In this document: positions 1 through 9,896 of the stretch, piece by piece
Layout: every line of letters starts with the position of its first letter
How positions within the stretch are numbered: position 1 is the stretch's first letter
From: Pseudoalteromonas luteoviolacea NCIMB 1942
GTDB taxonomy: Bacteria; Pseudomonadota; Gammaproteobacteria; Enterobacterales; Alteromonadaceae
NCBI RefSeq assembly: GCF_001625595.1
Contig: NZ_AUXT01000164.1
Location: 1 to 46,263 of the forward strand
Direction: 5' to 3'
DNA length: 46,263 nt
Notes under the pieces: generated by a model
The model's database searches: none
The model's input: only the letters and a program-made list of their open reading frames with translations
Told to the model about the DNA's origin: nothing
Position numbers and translations under genes: made by a program

Positions 1-78
1 TTGTGATCAAGAGACAGCTTTTTAGCGGCTTTTTGCTGCCTTATGACTTGCTCACGCAGCGCTAAATGTCGCTAGTCG

Positions 79-98
79 CCCTATATTTCTATATAGGG
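79..98. repeat. Short perfect inverted repeat upstream of uppS
   Basis: An 8-bp perfect stem (CCCTATAT / ATATAGGG) flanks a 4-base TTCT loop. It lacks a following T-run on the plus strand, so it is not an obvious intrinsic terminator. It may be an RNA hairpin in the leader or a protein-binding palindrome. The rest of 1-217 shows no gene; a TATACT hexamer at 181-186 could be a -10 box for uppS, but I see no good -35 at the right spacing. Confidence 0.4.
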
Positions 99-217
99 TA
101 AAAATCTGTTTATATTGCAGGCACTCGCGCTTGATAATTGAACAAAAAGAATTTTATTAGGTTTGCAGCGTTGTCTGCGCTATACTAGGCGGCGTTTTTT
201 TTATTTAAAATAGTACT

Positions 218-991
218 ATGGCTTTAAACGCTGACGCGATTTCACAACAATCATTACCTAAGCATATTGCCATCATAATGGATGGGAATGGGCGCTGGGC
301 TCAGGCACGTAAGCGCCCAAGAGCATATGGGCATAAAAAAGGTGTCGACTCTGTTCGTAGCGCTGTGCAATTTTGTACTAAGCTAGGCATCGAGTCTTTA
401 ACACTGTTTGCATTTAGCAGTGAAAACTGGCGCAGGCCTGAAGATGAAGTTAGTACCTTAATGGAATTATTCCTCTTTGTGTTGAGTAGAGAGGTTAAGA
501 AATTACATAAAAATAATGTAAAACTAAAAATAATTGGTGATATATCAAAATTCCCTGAAAGCTTACAGGCTAAAGTCCATGATGCTCATGCACTTACTGC
601 AAATAACACGGGTTTAACCTTAAATGTTGCAGCAAACTACGGTGGACGATGGGATATTGTGACCGCGGCTCAATCGCTTGCTACACAGGTACAACAGGGA
701 GATATCTCTGTTGCAGATATCACGGAAGACGCATTGTCTGAAAGGTTAACAATGGCAGAGCAAAGCCCTCTAGATTTGTTGATTCGTACTGGTGGAGATT
801 ATCGCATCAGTAACTTTTTGTTATGGCAAGCTGCATATGCTGAGCTGTATTTTACAGAAACACTCTGGCCTGATTTTAACGAAGAAGCTTTCTCAGAAGC
901 GATTGCTTGCTATATTTCTAGAGAAAGGCGCTTTGGTTGCACAGGCGAACAAATACAACAACTACTCGCCGAGAGCAAATCAACAAGTTAA
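218..991 (+). CDS. uppS: Undecaprenyl diphosphate synthase
   Basis: This cis-prenyltransferase condenses isopentenyl diphosphate onto farnesyl diphosphate to make the C55 lipid carrier used for peptidoglycan and O-antigen precursors; it is cytosolic and membrane-associated. The 257-residue length is normal. The family signature MDGNGRWA lies at residues 21-28, with Asp22 as the expected catalytic aspartate. The later conserved blocks FAFSSENW and the [15 protein letters not shown] region are also present. It starts the visible uppS-cdsA-dxr-rseP-bamA cluster, and cdsA begins 11 bases after its stop. Dxr, two genes downstream, belongs to the pathway that supplies its isoprenoid substrates, so the clustering makes metabolic sense. 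Identification is from motifs and gene order. Confidence 0.97.
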   Translation: MALNADAISQQSLPKHIAIIMDGNGRWAQARKRPRAYGHKKGVDSVRSAVQFCTKLGIESLTLFAFSSENWRRPEDEVSTLMELFLFVLSREVKKLHKNNVKLKIIGDISKFPESLQAKVHDAHALTANNTGLTLNVAANYGGRWDIVTAAQSLATQVQQGDISVADITEDALSERLTMAEQSPLDLLIRTGGDYRISNFLLWQAAYAELYFTETLWPDFNEEAFSEAIACYISRERRFGCTGEQIQQLLAESKSTS

Positions 992-1002
992 AGGTATAAA
1001 AT

Positions 1003-1869
1003 TTGTTAAAACAACGTATTATGACGTCAGTGGTATTGGCTCCACTTGCGCTACTTTTGGTATTTTATACGCCACTTAAACTCTTTAGTGTGATTGCAGG
1101 CGCAATTGTGCTGTTAGGAGCATGGGAGTGGGCGTCTTTAATGGGATTAAAGAAAAGAGCACATCGCGCTGGTTATGTTGTAGTTACGGCTGCATTAATT
1201 GCGATGCTTCATGTGCATTGGCCAATAGAGAGTTTATGGCTGTCAGGCAAATTGGTGGCCGATGCTAATTATCTATTTACCTTGGCAGCTGCTTGGTGGA
1301 TTGTGGCAACGTTGTTGGTGCTTCGATACCCTAACATGGCGCGAGCCTGGAGCAAGGGGCTGGTTATGCCAGCTGTGGCAGGTTTTTTGACTCTCGTTCC
1401 TCTGTGGTTGGCTCTAAACGTTCTTAGGAGCGCTGAATATGGTGCGTCTGAACAGTTTGGCTCTGTGCTGATTATGGTGGTTCTAGGCATTGTATGGAGT
1501 GCCGATATTGGTGCTTATTTTGCTGGTAAAAACTTAGGTAAGCGAAAGTTAATGCCCAATGTTAGTCCAAATAAAACCATTGAGGGGTTAATTGGCGGTC
1601 TACTGACATCGGTCGTTTTCGTATTGATTTTTTGCTATTGCTCAGGTGTAGAGTATAAACAGTGGTTGCTATATGGTGCACTTACCGTCGTAATAGCGCT
1701 ATTTTCTGCAATAGGTGACTTACTTGAAAGTATGTTCAAGCGAGAAGCTGGGCTAAAAGATTCGGGTAGTTGTCTACCGGGCCATGGCGGGATTTTAGAT
1801 CGTATTGATAGCCTTACAGCAGCTGCCCCCATGTTTGCGTTGTTTTACGCGTGGACGGTAACACTATGA
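1003..1869 (+). CDS. cdsA: Phosphatidate cytidylyltransferase (CDP-diglyceride synthase)
   Basis: CdsA converts phosphatidic acid and CTP to CDP-diacylglycerol, the branch point for bacterial phospholipids, in the inner membrane. The 288-residue protein is strongly hydrophobic with several membrane segments. Near the C-terminus it carries the CDS signature: SMFKREAGLKD, then PGHGGILDRID. The start is a TTG at 1003 preceded by an AAGG-type ribosome-binding site around 991; the next in-frame ATG (1021) is an alternative. The stop overlaps the dxr start (ATGA), which indicates translational coupling. Confidence 0.95.
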   Translation: MLKQRIMTSVVLAPLALLLVFYTPLKLFSVIAGAIVLLGAWEWASLMGLKKRAHRAGYVVVTAALIAMLHVHWPIESLWLSGKLVADANYLFTLAAAWWIVATLLVLRYPNMARAWSKGLVMPAVAGFLTLVPLWLALNVLRSAEYGASEQFGSVLIMVVLGIVWSADIGAYFAGKNLGKRKLMPNVSPNKTIEGLIGGLLTSVVFVLIFCYCSGVEYKQWLLYGALTVVIALFSAIGDLLESMFKREAGLKDSGSCLPGHGGILDRIDSLTAAAPMFALFYAWTVTL

Positions 1870-3071
1870 GTGTCGGGTCAAGCTTGTTAGAACAGGTAGT
1901 TATTCTTGGTGCGAGTGGCTCGATTGGTACCTCAACCCTAGACGTCATCGCGCGCAATAAAGAGCGATATGATGTGTTTGCGCTTGTGGCGGGATCGAAT
2001 GTTGAGGTGATACTACAGCAAGCGATTGAGCACAAGCCGCGTTATATTGTTATGCAAGATAAGCATGCTGCGGCCTCGCTGCGTGAGCATTTAAGTAATA
2101 CTACAATTGAAGTGCTAAGTGGCACTGACGCCATGTGTGAAATTTCGGCTCACGAAGACGTAGATATTGTGATGTCAGCCATTGTTGGTGCTGCTGGGTT
2201 GCTTCCGACTTTGGCTGCTGTAGAAGCCGGTAAAAAAGTGTTACTGGCAAACAAAGAATCCCTGGTAATGTCTGGTCAATTGTTTATGGACAAAGTGAAG
2301 CGCCACGGCGCGACCTTATTGCCCATAGATAGTGAACATAATGCGATTTTTCAGTGTATGCCTGTGGATGTGCAGCGCGGTGAACAGTCTAATTTCAATG
2401 CGGTAGGTGTGCGTAAAATTCTTCTAACTGGATCGGGTGGCCCTTTTTTAACGCGTGACATCAACTCCCTTAAAGCCGTGACCGTAGAAGAAGCTGTGGC
2501 GCATCCAAATTGGTCAATGGGCCGGAAAATATCGGTCGATTCTGCAACGATGATGAACAAAGGTTTAGAGTTCATTGAAGCCAAATGGTTATTCGATTGC
2601 CAAGCTGAAGATATCGAAGTGGTAATACATCCTCAGAGTATGATCCATTCAATGGTTCAATACCAAGATGGCTCCGTGATTGCTCAAATGGGTCAACCTG
2701 ATATGCGTACACCGATTGCATATGGCCTAGCTTACCCAGAGCGTATTGACGCAGGTGTGAAGCCTCTAGACTTTTCAGATATGCGTGATTTCACGTTTAC
2801 GCACCCAGACTATACCCGTTATCCAAACCTCAAACTTGCTATTGATGCTTGTCGTCATGGACAAGCAGCGACAACCGCGCTTAATGCGGCAAATGAAGTA
2901 TCCGTTGCAGCGTTTTTGGAAAAGCGCATAGGATTTATGGATATATTTAAAGTGAATGAACAGGTACTTGAGCAGAGTAACTTAAAAGATTTAGAATCAT
3001 TGGAAGAAATTTTGGATATGGATAGTCAAGCCCGTCGGCTTGCGCAGCAGATGATTGCAAATCAGGGGTAG
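1866..3071 (+). CDS. dxr: 1-deoxy-D-xylulose 5-phosphate reductoisomerase
   Basis: Dxr (IspC) rearranges and reduces DXP to MEP with NADPH, the committed step of the MEP isoprenoid pathway. The NADPH-binding GASGSIG loop lies at residues 15-21. The catalytic-domain block SEHNAIFQ and the MMNKGLEFIEA region are clear. I place the start at ATG 1866, because it makes the usual ATGA overlap with the cdsA stop and gives 401 residues, close to the family norm; an upstream in-frame ATG at 1851 lies inside cdsA. rseP follows after two bases. Confidence 0.96.
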   Translation: MSVGSSLLEQVVILGASGSIGTSTLDVIARNKERYDVFALVAGSNVEVILQQAIEHKPRYIVMQDKHAAASLREHLSNTTIEVLSGTDAMCEISAHEDVDIVMSAIVGAAGLLPTLAAVEAGKKVLLANKESLVMSGQLFMDKVKRHGATLLPIDSEHNAIFQCMPVDVQRGEQSNFNAVGVRKILLTGSGGPFLTRDINSLKAVTVEEAVAHPNWSMGRKISVDSATMMNKGLEFIEAKWLFDCQAEDIEVVIHPQSMIHSMVQYQDGSVIAQMGQPDMRTPIAYGLAYPERIDAGVKPLDFSDMRDFTFTHPDYTRYPNLKLAIDACRHGQAATTALNAANEVSVAAFLEKRIGFMDIFKVNEQVLEQSNLKDLESLEEILDMDSQARRLAQQMIANQG

Positions 3072-3073
3072 CG

Positions 3074-4426
3074 ATGTTTGATTTTTTCTGGAATCTAGGT
3101 TCATTTATTTTTGCGTTAAGTATCTTAGTCGCTGTACATGAATACGGACATTTTTGGGTTGCCAGAAAAGCGGGTGTTAAAGTACTGCGCTTCTCCATAG
3201 GTTTTGGTAAGCCTATTTTTACTTGGTACGACAAAATGGGTACTGAGTATGCTATCTCAGTGATCCCCTTAGGGGGTTATGTGAGAATGCTTGACTCACG
3301 TGTTGATGACGTGGATGAGTACGACATTGATAAAACCTTAGACAGCAAATCTGTATATGCTCGCATGGCTATTGCTGCAGCGGGTCCAGCGGCTAATTTC
3401 CTATTCGCAATTTTAGCATTGGGTATTATGTACTCAGTTGGGGTGCAAAATGTGAAGCCCATTGTGGGCTCAGTCACGGAATCATCGATAGCGCAAAGGG
3501 CTGGTGTTCAGTCTGGAGATGCAATAAAACGTATCAGCGACGAAGCAGTAAGTTCGTGGCAAGAAGTTAACTTTGCCATTATGGCTGGGCTTGGTGAGCA
3601 ACAGCTTGAAATTAAAGTTGTGGATGAAAAAGGCCAAATAGCGATACGTACTTTAGATGTTAGCAATTGGAAGCTAGATCAAAAAGATGTTGCGCCTTTG
3701 GCTTCTATTGGCATTAATCCATACAGACCAGATATCACAACTGAGTTAGCGCTTATCGCGGAAGATTCAGCTGCGCAGCGAGCAGACTTAAAAGCAAATG
3801 ATGTGATTGTGTCTTTCAACCAACAAAACATTACGAGTTGGACTCATTTTGTTGGGCTGGTACAACAAGCTGCCTATCAGAAAAGTGTGATAACAATATT
3901 ACGGAATGGGCAAGAGATTAGCCTTAATGTGACACCTGATGGAAGAGAAATTTCAGATGGTCAAGTAATTGGCTATTTGGGTGTTGTGCCCAAGCAGAAA
4001 AGTTGGCCTGAAGGCTATATTGAGACTAGACAGTACGGTGTATTCGATAGTATCGTGCTTGGCGTTCAGAAAACCTATGCGTTGACTGCGCTGAGCTTCG
4101 ATATGATTGGCAATCTGCTCACTGGCCAAGTCTCTGTTCAAAATATAAGTGGACCAGTTGGCATAGCCGTAGGTGCTGGTGACAGTGTTAGCTACGGGTT
4201 AGTTGCCTTTTTAAGCTTTCTAGCACTAATTAGTGTTAATTTGGGTGTTTTTAATCTTTTGCCACTGCCGATGTTGGATGGTGGGCATTTGATGTATTAC
4301 TTAATTGAACTAATTCGAAAAAAACCGGTCTCTGAAAAGACACAAGAGTTAGGTTATAAGCTTGGAGCCATGATGCTCTTAGCTCTGACTTGTTTTGCAC
4401 TGTTTAATGACGTATCGAGGCTCTAG
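3074..4426 (+). CDS. rseP: Site-2 zinc metalloprotease RseP
   Basis: RseP is an intramembrane protease that cleaves anti-sigma factor RseA and remnant signal peptides, activating the sigma-E envelope stress response. The zinc-binding HEYGH motif lies at residues 22-26 in the first membrane segment. The third metal ligand is in MLDGGH near residue 400 in a C-terminal membrane segment. Two PDZ-like regions lie between them (roughly 110-310). The 450-residue length is typical. The gene sits directly upstream of bamA, an envelope gene often controlled by sigma-E. A small GGCGTA-TAG-TACGCC hairpin at 4455-4469 lies in the 71-base gap to bamA, without a T-run. Confidence 0.97.
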   Translation: MFDFFWNLGSFIFALSILVAVHEYGHFWVARKAGVKVLRFSIGFGKPIFTWYDKMGTEYAISVIPLGGYVRMLDSRVDDVDEYDIDKTLDSKSVYARMAIAAAGPAANFLFAILALGIMYSVGVQNVKPIVGSVTESSIAQRAGVQSGDAIKRISDEAVSSWQEVNFAIMAGLGEQQLEIKVVDEKGQIAIRTLDVSNWKLDQKDVAPLASIGINPYRPDITTELALIAEDSAAQRADLKANDVIVSFNQQNITSWTHFVGLVQQAAYQKSVITILRNGQEISLNVTPDGREISDGQVIGYLGVVPKQKSWPEGYIETRQYGVFDSIVLGVQKTYALTALSFDMIGNLLTGQVSVQNISGPVGIAVGAGDSVSYGLVAFLSFLALISVNLGVFNLLPLPMLDGGHLMYYLIELIRKKPVSEKTQELGYKLGAMMLLALTCFALFNDVSRL

Positions 4427-4497
4427 GCTCTGTAATAAGGGCGATAGTGCACGTGGCGTATAGTACGCCGTAAGCTGTAAAGGATAAAGATAACAAA

Positions 4498-6969
4498 ATG
4501 CCTATAAAAAAACATTTAGCTGTAACGAGTTTACTTGGCGCCAGTTTTGCCGCTTTAGGGCAAAACTCCTTTATCGTAGAAGATTTAAAAGTTGAAGGGT
4601 TACAACGTGTTGCACTAGGTGCGGCATTAACTCATATCCCAATTAATGTTGGCGATGAGGTTGATAATTACACAGTTTCAAAAACGATTAAGGCATTATT
4701 TTCGTCGGGTCACTTTGACGATATTATTGCTTATCGTGCAGGTAACCAGATAGTTTTCAAGGTTAAAGAGCGTCCGACAATTGCCTCTATTGAGTTTGAC
4801 GGTAACAAAGACATCAAAGATGAGCAACTTCAGGAAAGTTTGGATGACAAAGATATCCGTACCGGTGAAACATTAGATCGCACGGTAATTGATGGCATCG
4901 AAAAAGGCTTGATAGAATTCTTCCATAGTATTGGTAAATATAACGCGAAAATCGATGTTAGCGTTGTTGAATTACCACGTAACCGTGTGAAGCTCAAATT
5001 TGACTTTGAAGAGGGGGACGCTGCATCAGTTCGTCAGATAAACCTAGTTGGTAATGAACTATTTTCAGACGAGCAGTTGTTACGCTTAGTTGAGTCTCAG
5101 CAAGATTTACCGTGGTGGAAGTTCCTCTCTAGTGACCGCTACCAAAAGCAAACGATTGAGGGCGATCTTGAAAAGATCCGAAGTTATTATCTTGATAGGG
5201 GTTACCTAAGGTTTAACATTGATTCAACTCAAGTATCGGTGAGTCCGGAACGCGAATCCGTATATGTTACTGCCAATATCACCGAGGGCGAGAAATACAC
5301 TGTCAAGGGTTTCGACTTCATTGGTGATTTGTTAGGTCGTGAAGAGTTAATTCGTAGCGTTGTTCCATTGAAATCTGGTGAGCTGTACAACGGTTCATTG
5401 GTAACATCATCTGAAGAATTTATTAAAGGCTATTTAGCGAGATTTGGTTACGCTAACGCCGAAGTTCGTACAATTCCTGATATTGACGATGAAAACAAAG
5501 AAGTACACTTAACCTTATCTGTTGATCCTGGAAAACGTGTTTACGTTCGTCGCATTTTAGTAAACGGCAACCAAAACACCGCGGACCATGTTGTGCGCAG
5601 GGAAATGACCCAATTAGAAGGTGCATGGCTGTCGAACCAGAGTCTGGAGCGTTCGAAACTGCAAATCCAGCGTTTACCGTACATGGAAAAGGTAGAGTTT
5701 GAAGTTAAGCCGATCCCTGGTGTCGATGACCAAGTTGATGTCGATTTCAATGTAAAAGAGCAGCCTGCTGGTAGTTTCCAAGCAGGTGTAGCGTACGGTT
5801 CGTATGCTGGCTTGCAGTTCAATGTCGGTGTGAGTGAGTCTAACTTCCTAGGTTCTGGCGACCAAGTTGCATTTAACATCAACACATCGCGAGCTTCAAC
5901 ACGATACAGTGTTTCTTATACTGATCCATATTTCACGCCTGATGGTATTTCTCAAGGTAGTAGTATTTTCTACAACAACTTTGATGGTGGTGAAATTGGC
6001 CTAGTAGATTACGATTCACGTAGCTATGGTATTGGTACTCACTTTGGTATTCCAATTAACCCAGTAAACCGATTTAACTTTAGTTTCCGCTGGATTGAAG
6101 AGGATCTAGATCGCATCGCTGACTACGAGCAAACGCGAGTTATGAGACTTACTTTCGAAGATCCAAATAACCCAGACGATGGATTCGATTTTACGAAATT
6201 TGAGTTAGGTATTGGTTGGTCTCGTATTACGGTTAACCGAGGCATGTTCCCAACGGATGGTTCACGCCAGTCGGCAAACTTTAACTTTACGACACCAAAC
6301 TCAGATTTGAATTACTTTAAACTGAGCTACGACTCTCGCTTCTATTGGCCAATTAGTAATGACCACCGTTGGGTATTCTCGACACGAGCAGCAGTGGCTT
6401 ATGGTAATGGTTATGGTGAGAAAAATGGCTTTGAACAGGTATTGCCGTTCCAAGAATTCTACCGCATCACTGAAATGGAGCTGAGAGGTTTCGAGAGAAA
6501 CACTATCTTACCTCAAGCTGTTCAACGTCGACCTCTGAGCTTACCTGGTACGCCGTTACCAGACGGCACAACAACCGGCACTATCGGTGGTGACCCTCAG
6601 TTTGACCAGTTAGTACCTCTTGGTCGTATCGGTGGTAATGCCAAAGCGGTATTAGGTGCAGAGATGATTGTACCGACACCTTTCCTAGATGAAGAAAATA
6701 CAAGTTCAGTGCGTACTAGCTTCTTTGTAGATGCAGCTAACGTATGGGACACTGAATTCGACGTAAGTCGTTATACAAACTTGCCAGAAGATCAATACAA
6801 ACAATTATCAGATTATTCTGACCCTGGCCGTTTTAGGGTTTCAACGGGTTTATCTATTCAATGGATATCACCAATGGGGCCAATGTTAATTAGTTTTGCG
6901 TATCCGCTGAAAAAAGAAGACGATGATGACACTCAAAACATCAGCTTCAATATCAGCAATACTTTCTAA
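4498..6969 (+). CDS. bamA: Outer-membrane protein assembly factor BamA
   Basis: BamA is the essential Omp85 core of the BAM complex that folds beta-barrel proteins into the outer membrane. The 823-residue precursor has an N-terminal signal peptide of about 20 residues. Five POTRA domains follow (roughly 24-425; several GN-containing turns such as FDGNKDIKDE are visible), then a C-terminal 16-strand barrel. The loop-6 motif appears as LRGF in the MELRGFERN block, a variant of VRGF. The protein ends in an aromatic residue (NISNTF), the usual outer-membrane barrel ending. It stands between rseP and skp, the classic order. Confidence 0.97.
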   Translation: MPIKKHLAVTSLLGASFAALGQNSFIVEDLKVEGLQRVALGAALTHIPINVGDEVDNYTVSKTIKALFSSGHFDDIIAYRAGNQIVFKVKERPTIASIEFDGNKDIKDEQLQESLDDKDIRTGETLDRTVIDGIEKGLIEFFHSIGKYNAKIDVSVVELPRNRVKLKFDFEEGDAASVRQINLVGNELFSDEQLLRLVESQQDLPWWKFLSSDRYQKQTIEGDLEKIRSYYLDRGYLRFNIDSTQVSVSPERESVYVTANITEGEKYTVKGFDFIGDLLGREELIRSVVPLKSGELYNGSLVTSSEEFIKGYLARFGYANAEVRTIPDIDDENKEVHLTLSVDPGKRVYVRRILVNGNQNTADHVVRREMTQLEGAWLSNQSLERSKLQIQRLPYMEKVEFEVKPIPGVDDQVDVDFNVKEQPAGSFQAGVAYGSYAGLQFNVGVSESNFLGSGDQVAFNINTSRASTRYSVSYTDPYFTPDGISQGSSIFYNNFDGGEIGLVDYDSRSYGIGTHFGIPINPVNRFNFSFRWIEEDLDRIADYEQTRVMRLTFEDPNNPDDGFDFTKFELGIGWSRITVNRGMFPTDGSRQSANFNFTTPNSDLNYFKLSYDSRFYWPISNDHRWVFSTRAAVAYGNGYGEKNGFEQVLPFQEFYRITEMELRGFERNTILPQAVQRRPLSLPGTPLPDGTTTGTIGGDPQFDQLVPLGRIGGNAKAVLGAEMIVPTPFLDEENTSSVRTSFFVDAANVWDTEFDVSRYTNLPEDQYKQLSDYSDPGRFRVSTGLSIQWISPMGPMLISFAYPLKKEDDDDTQNISFNISNTF

Positions 6970-6979
6970 GGAGTTTATT

Positions 6980-7498
6980 GTGAAAAAGATTTTTAAAACA
7001 TCTGCTATGGGTATTTTAGCAGCATTGTTAATGGGTAACTCGGTTAATGCATTCGCTCATAAAGTGGGCTTAATCGACATGCAGAATATTTACTCTCAGC
7101 TACCTCAAATGGCTAAGATTGAGCAAACGTTAAAAAATGAATTTGCTGAGCGTCGCCAAGAACTTGAAAAACTACAAGGCGATATTCGTTTTGAAGCTGA
7201 AAAATTCAAACGCGAAAGCGCGACGATGAGCGAAGAGCAGAAAACTGCACTGCGTGACAAAATTCAGCAAATGCAAAAAACACTTGCGGAAAAAGGGCGT
7301 CCTTTAGAGCAAGAGATTAAACAACGTCAAAACCAAGAATTGGCTAAAGTCCAAAAACTAATCTTTGATGCAATTCAAGATGTTGCTAAAAAAGGAAACT
7401 TTGACGAAGTTCGAGTAAAAGAAACGACAATTTACTTCAACCCTGATAAAGTTAGCGATCTATCAAATGAAATTGTTGAAGTAGTTAGCAAAAAATAA
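6980..7498 (+). CDS. skp: Periplasmic chaperone Skp (OmpH family)
   Basis: Skp is a trimeric periplasmic holdase that carries unfolded outer-membrane proteins to BAM. I choose the GTG at 6980, after the ribosome-binding site AAGGAG (6969-6974). It gives a 172-residue protein beginning VKKIFKTS with a clear signal peptide ending near AFA/HKVG; the longer reading from 6923 lies inside bamA and lacks a signal-like start. The centre is a long charged coiled coil rich in K, E and Q (tentacle helices), followed by a short C-terminal strand region. The stop overlaps the lpxD start by one base. Confidence 0.93.
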   Translation: MKKIFKTSAMGILAALLMGNSVNAFAHKVGLIDMQNIYSQLPQMAKIEQTLKNEFAERRQELEKLQGDIRFEAEKFKRESATMSEEQKTALRDKIQQMQKTLAEKGRPLEQEIKQRQNQELAKVQKLIFDAIQDVAKKGNFDEVRVKETTIYFNPDKVSDLSNEIVEVVSKK

Positions 7499-8538
7499 TG
7501 ACGAAACAATACACGTTGTCACATTTGGCTGATTATTTGGGTGCCTCTTTAGAGGGGGATGCCAATCAGCCAATAGTGAAAATCGCGACCTTGGTGAGTG
7601 CCAAGGGCCAAGACATTGCGTTTTTGGCAAACAAAAAGTACCGCAGTCAATTAGAGTCGACACAAGCTGGTGCTGTAATCTTGTCAGCAGATGAGGCTGA
7701 GTATTTCACAGGTAATAAACTTATCTGTGATAACCCGTATGTCGCGTACGCGAAGTTAGCGCAATATATGGATACGACGCCAAGTGCTGCAAGTACTACC
7801 CACCCCAGTGCATGTATAGACGAAGACGCAATATTAGGCGAAAACGTAAAAGTTGCCGCTAACGCAGTGATTGAGTCAGGTGCTGTTATTGGCGACAACG
7901 TGGAAATCGGCGCAGGTTGTTTTATTGGTAAAAATGCTCGCATTGGCGCAAATACCAAACTTTGGGCGAATGTAACCATCTATCATGAAGTAGTGATTGG
8001 TGAACAGTGCTTGTTCCAATCCGGCACAGTAATTGGCAGTGACGGGTTCGGCTATGCTAATGAATCTGGAGAGTGGGTTAAAATTCCTCAGATTGGCACC
8101 GTCATTATTGGTGATCGAGTAGAAGTTGGTGCATGCACGTCTATTGATCGCGGTGCTATCGATGACACGATCATTCATGACAACGTCATACTAGACAATC
8201 AAATACAGATTGCCCATAACGTAGAAATTGGCTATGGCACTGCAATTGCGGGATGCTCTGTACTAGCTGGTAGTGCTAAAATAGGAAAGTACTGCCAAAT
8301 GGGCGGTATGGTGGCTATAAATGGTCACAACGAAGTGTGTGATGGTGTAATTATTACTGGTATGAGTATGGTCACAAAGGGGATTACCAAGCCTGGCATT
8401 TACTCTTCAGGCATGCCACATACAACGAATAAAGAATGGCGCAAGAACATTGCCCACTTACGTAATCTTTCTGATTTTAAAGCGCGAATTAAAGCGCTAG
8501 AAAGCTTAACTGAGCAGTTACAACATACGGATAAATAA
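7498..8538 (+). CDS. lpxD: UDP-3-O-acylglucosamine N-acyltransferase
   Basis: LpxD adds the N-linked 3-hydroxyacyl chain to UDP-3-O-acylglucosamine, the third step of lipid A synthesis. The 346-residue protein has an N-terminal uridine-binding domain (about 1-100). Hexapeptide repeats forming a left-handed beta helix follow (about 100-310), then a C-terminal helical tail. The catalytic histidine is in QIAHNVEIG at His240, matching the E. coli position to within one residue. It overlaps skp by one base (TAATG) and is followed by fabZ and lpxA. Confidence 0.97.
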   Translation: MTKQYTLSHLADYLGASLEGDANQPIVKIATLVSAKGQDIAFLANKKYRSQLESTQAGAVILSADEAEYFTGNKLICDNPYVAYAKLAQYMDTTPSAASTTHPSACIDEDAILGENVKVAANAVIESGAVIGDNVEIGAGCFIGKNARIGANTKLWANVTIYHEVVIGEQCLFQSGTVIGSDGFGYANESGEWVKIPQIGTVIIGDRVEVGACTSIDRGAIDDTIIHDNVILDNQIQIAHNVEIGYGTAIAGCSVLAGSAKIGKYCQMGGMVAINGHNEVCDGVIITGMSMVTKGITKPGIYSSGMPHTTNKEWRKNIAHLRNLSDFKARIKALESLTEQLQHTDK

Positions 8539-8549
8539 AAGGTGGTATT

Positions 8550-9002
8550 TTGGCCAACGAATTAAACAGCTTTGACATTCAGGAAATTTTAAAGTTATTA
8601 CCACATCGCTACCCGATGCTTTTGGTTGATAAAGTTGTCGACTACAAACCGGGTGAGTACCTTCATGCGATAAAGAATGTTACAGCGAATGAACCTATTT
8701 TCACAGGGCACTTCCCTGAACAGCCTATTTTCCCTGGTGTGATGATCCTTGAAGCACTTGCTCAGGCAACTGGCCTATTAGGTTTTAAAACCGTCGAAAA
8801 CCGCTCTGATAATGAGCTATACTTATTTGCAGCCATTGACAATGCTAGGTTCAAGCAGCCAGTTGTTCCAGGAGATACAATGCACTTACATGTGCAGTTT
8901 GTTAAAGAGCGTCGCAACATTTGGAAATTCTCCGGTGAGGCGAAAGTTGACGGCAATGTAGTATGTAATGCCGAATTAATGTGTGCTAGAAGAGAGTTTT
9001 AA
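8550..9002 (+). CDS. fabZ: 3-hydroxyacyl-ACP dehydratase FabZ
   Basis: FabZ dehydrates 3-hydroxyacyl-ACP in fatty acid elongation and competes with LpxA for 3-hydroxyacyl-ACP, so its position between lpxD and lpxA is functional. The 150-residue hot-dog fold protein has the active-site histidine in [12 protein letters not shown] (His54) and the partner glutamate in MILEAL (Glu68). The start is TTG at 8550 with ribosome-binding site AAAGGTGG (8538-8545). lpxA begins two bases after the stop. Confidence 0.96.
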   Translation: MANELNSFDIQEILKLLPHRYPMLLVDKVVDYKPGEYLHAIKNVTANEPIFTGHFPEQPIFPGVMILEALAQATGLLGFKTVENRSDNELYLFAAIDNARFKQPVVPGDTMHLHVQFVKERRNIWKFSGEAKVDGNVVCNAELMCARREF

Positions 9003-9004
9003 GC

Positions 9005-9775
9005 GTGATCCATCCTACCGCAATTATTGAGCCAGGTGCTAAATTAGGAAAGAACGTCTCTGTAGGACCATATAGTTACGTCGGCAACGATGTAGTTATT
9101 GGTGATGACTGTAAAATTGAGTCACATGTCGTTATTAAAGGGCCGAGTGAAATCGGTTCTGGTAATCACATTTTTCAATTCGCGTCAGTAGGCGAGGCCT
9201 GTCAAGATAAAAAGTACAAGGATGAACCAACAAAACTTATTATTGGTGATAACAACGTTATTAGAGAGTGTGCAACGATACATCGTGGCACGATCCAAGA
9301 TAAGGGCGTGACAATCATTGGTAGTAATAATTTATTTATGGCTTATACGCACGTCGCGCACGATGCAGTGATTGGCAGCAATGTAATTTTTGCCAACAAT
9401 GCAAGTGTTGCAGGGCATGTGCATGTTGGTGACTGGGTGATCCTTGCTGGTAATTCCGGTGTTCACCAATTCTGTAAAGTTGGCTCGCACGCATTTATAG
9501 GCATGTATTCTGGTGTCAATCAGGATGTACCGCCATTTGTGACCACTACAGGCACACCAGCACGTCCAGTTGCAATTAATACTGAAGGCTTAAAGCGTCG
9601 TGGTTTCGAGTCTGATGAAATTATGGCGACGCGTAGAGCATATAAAACGCTGTTCCGTAAAGGCTTAAAGCTTGATGAAGCAATTGCATCATTGCAAGAA
9701 GAAGCACAGAAGTTCCCTGCTGTACAACAGATGTTGGACTTTATAGCGAACTCTGAACGCGGTTTAGTACGCTAA
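9005..9775 (+). CDS. lpxA: Acyl-ACP--UDP-N-acetylglucosamine O-acyltransferase
   Basis: LpxA transfers a 3-hydroxyacyl chain to UDP-GlcNAc, the first step of lipid A synthesis. Its 256 residues are hexapeptide beta-helix repeats (roughly 1-190) plus a C-terminal helical domain. The catalytic histidine is in THVAHD (His119). The start is GTG at 9005, two bases after fabZ, which suggests translational coupling. Unlike many relatives, it does not abut lpxB: a 121-base gap with a terminator follows. Confidence 0.97.
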   Translation: MIHPTAIIEPGAKLGKNVSVGPYSYVGNDVVIGDDCKIESHVVIKGPSEIGSGNHIFQFASVGEACQDKKYKDEPTKLIIGDNNVIRECATIHRGTIQDKGVTIIGSNNLFMAYTHVAHDAVIGSNVIFANNASVAGHVHVGDWVILAGNSGVHQFCKVGSHAFIGMYSGVNQDVPPFVTTTGTPARPVAINTEGLKRRGFESDEIMATRRAYKTLFRKGLKLDEAIASLQEEAQKFPAVQQMLDFIANSERGLVR

Positions 9776-9840
9776 TACAGATTAGCTTTTTGTCTTGTCA
9801 AAACCTATGGGTAATTAGGCAAATAACAAAAAGCGGGTTC

Positions 9841-9849
9841 TGATATAAT
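9841..9849 (+). promoter_or_regulatory. Extended -10 promoter candidate for lpxB
   Basis: TGATATAAT is a perfect extended -10 (TGn plus TATAAT at 9844-9849). No good -35 is present 17 bases upstream, as is common for extended -10 promoters. Initiation would fall near 9856, inside the first arm of the terminator hairpin at 9851-9871. Transcripts starting here would therefore lack a full hairpin and read into lpxB. Confidence 0.5.
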
Positions 9850-9850
9850 G

Positions 9851-9877
9851 ACGCCATACTTAGTATGGCGTTTTTTT
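9851..9877 (+). terminator. Intrinsic terminator after lpxA
   Basis: A 9-bp perfect stem (ACGCCATAC / GTATGGCGT) with a TTA loop runs straight into a run of T. It should end transcripts from the bamA-to-lpxA cluster and separate them from lpxB. Confidence 0.8.
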
Positions 9878-9896
9878 ATTTTCCAGAAGAACAAAA

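Noticed and set aside
6923..6979. Upstream extension of skp into bamA
   Set aside because: The GTG at 6980 has a strong ribosome-binding site and begins a proper signal peptide; the extension does not.
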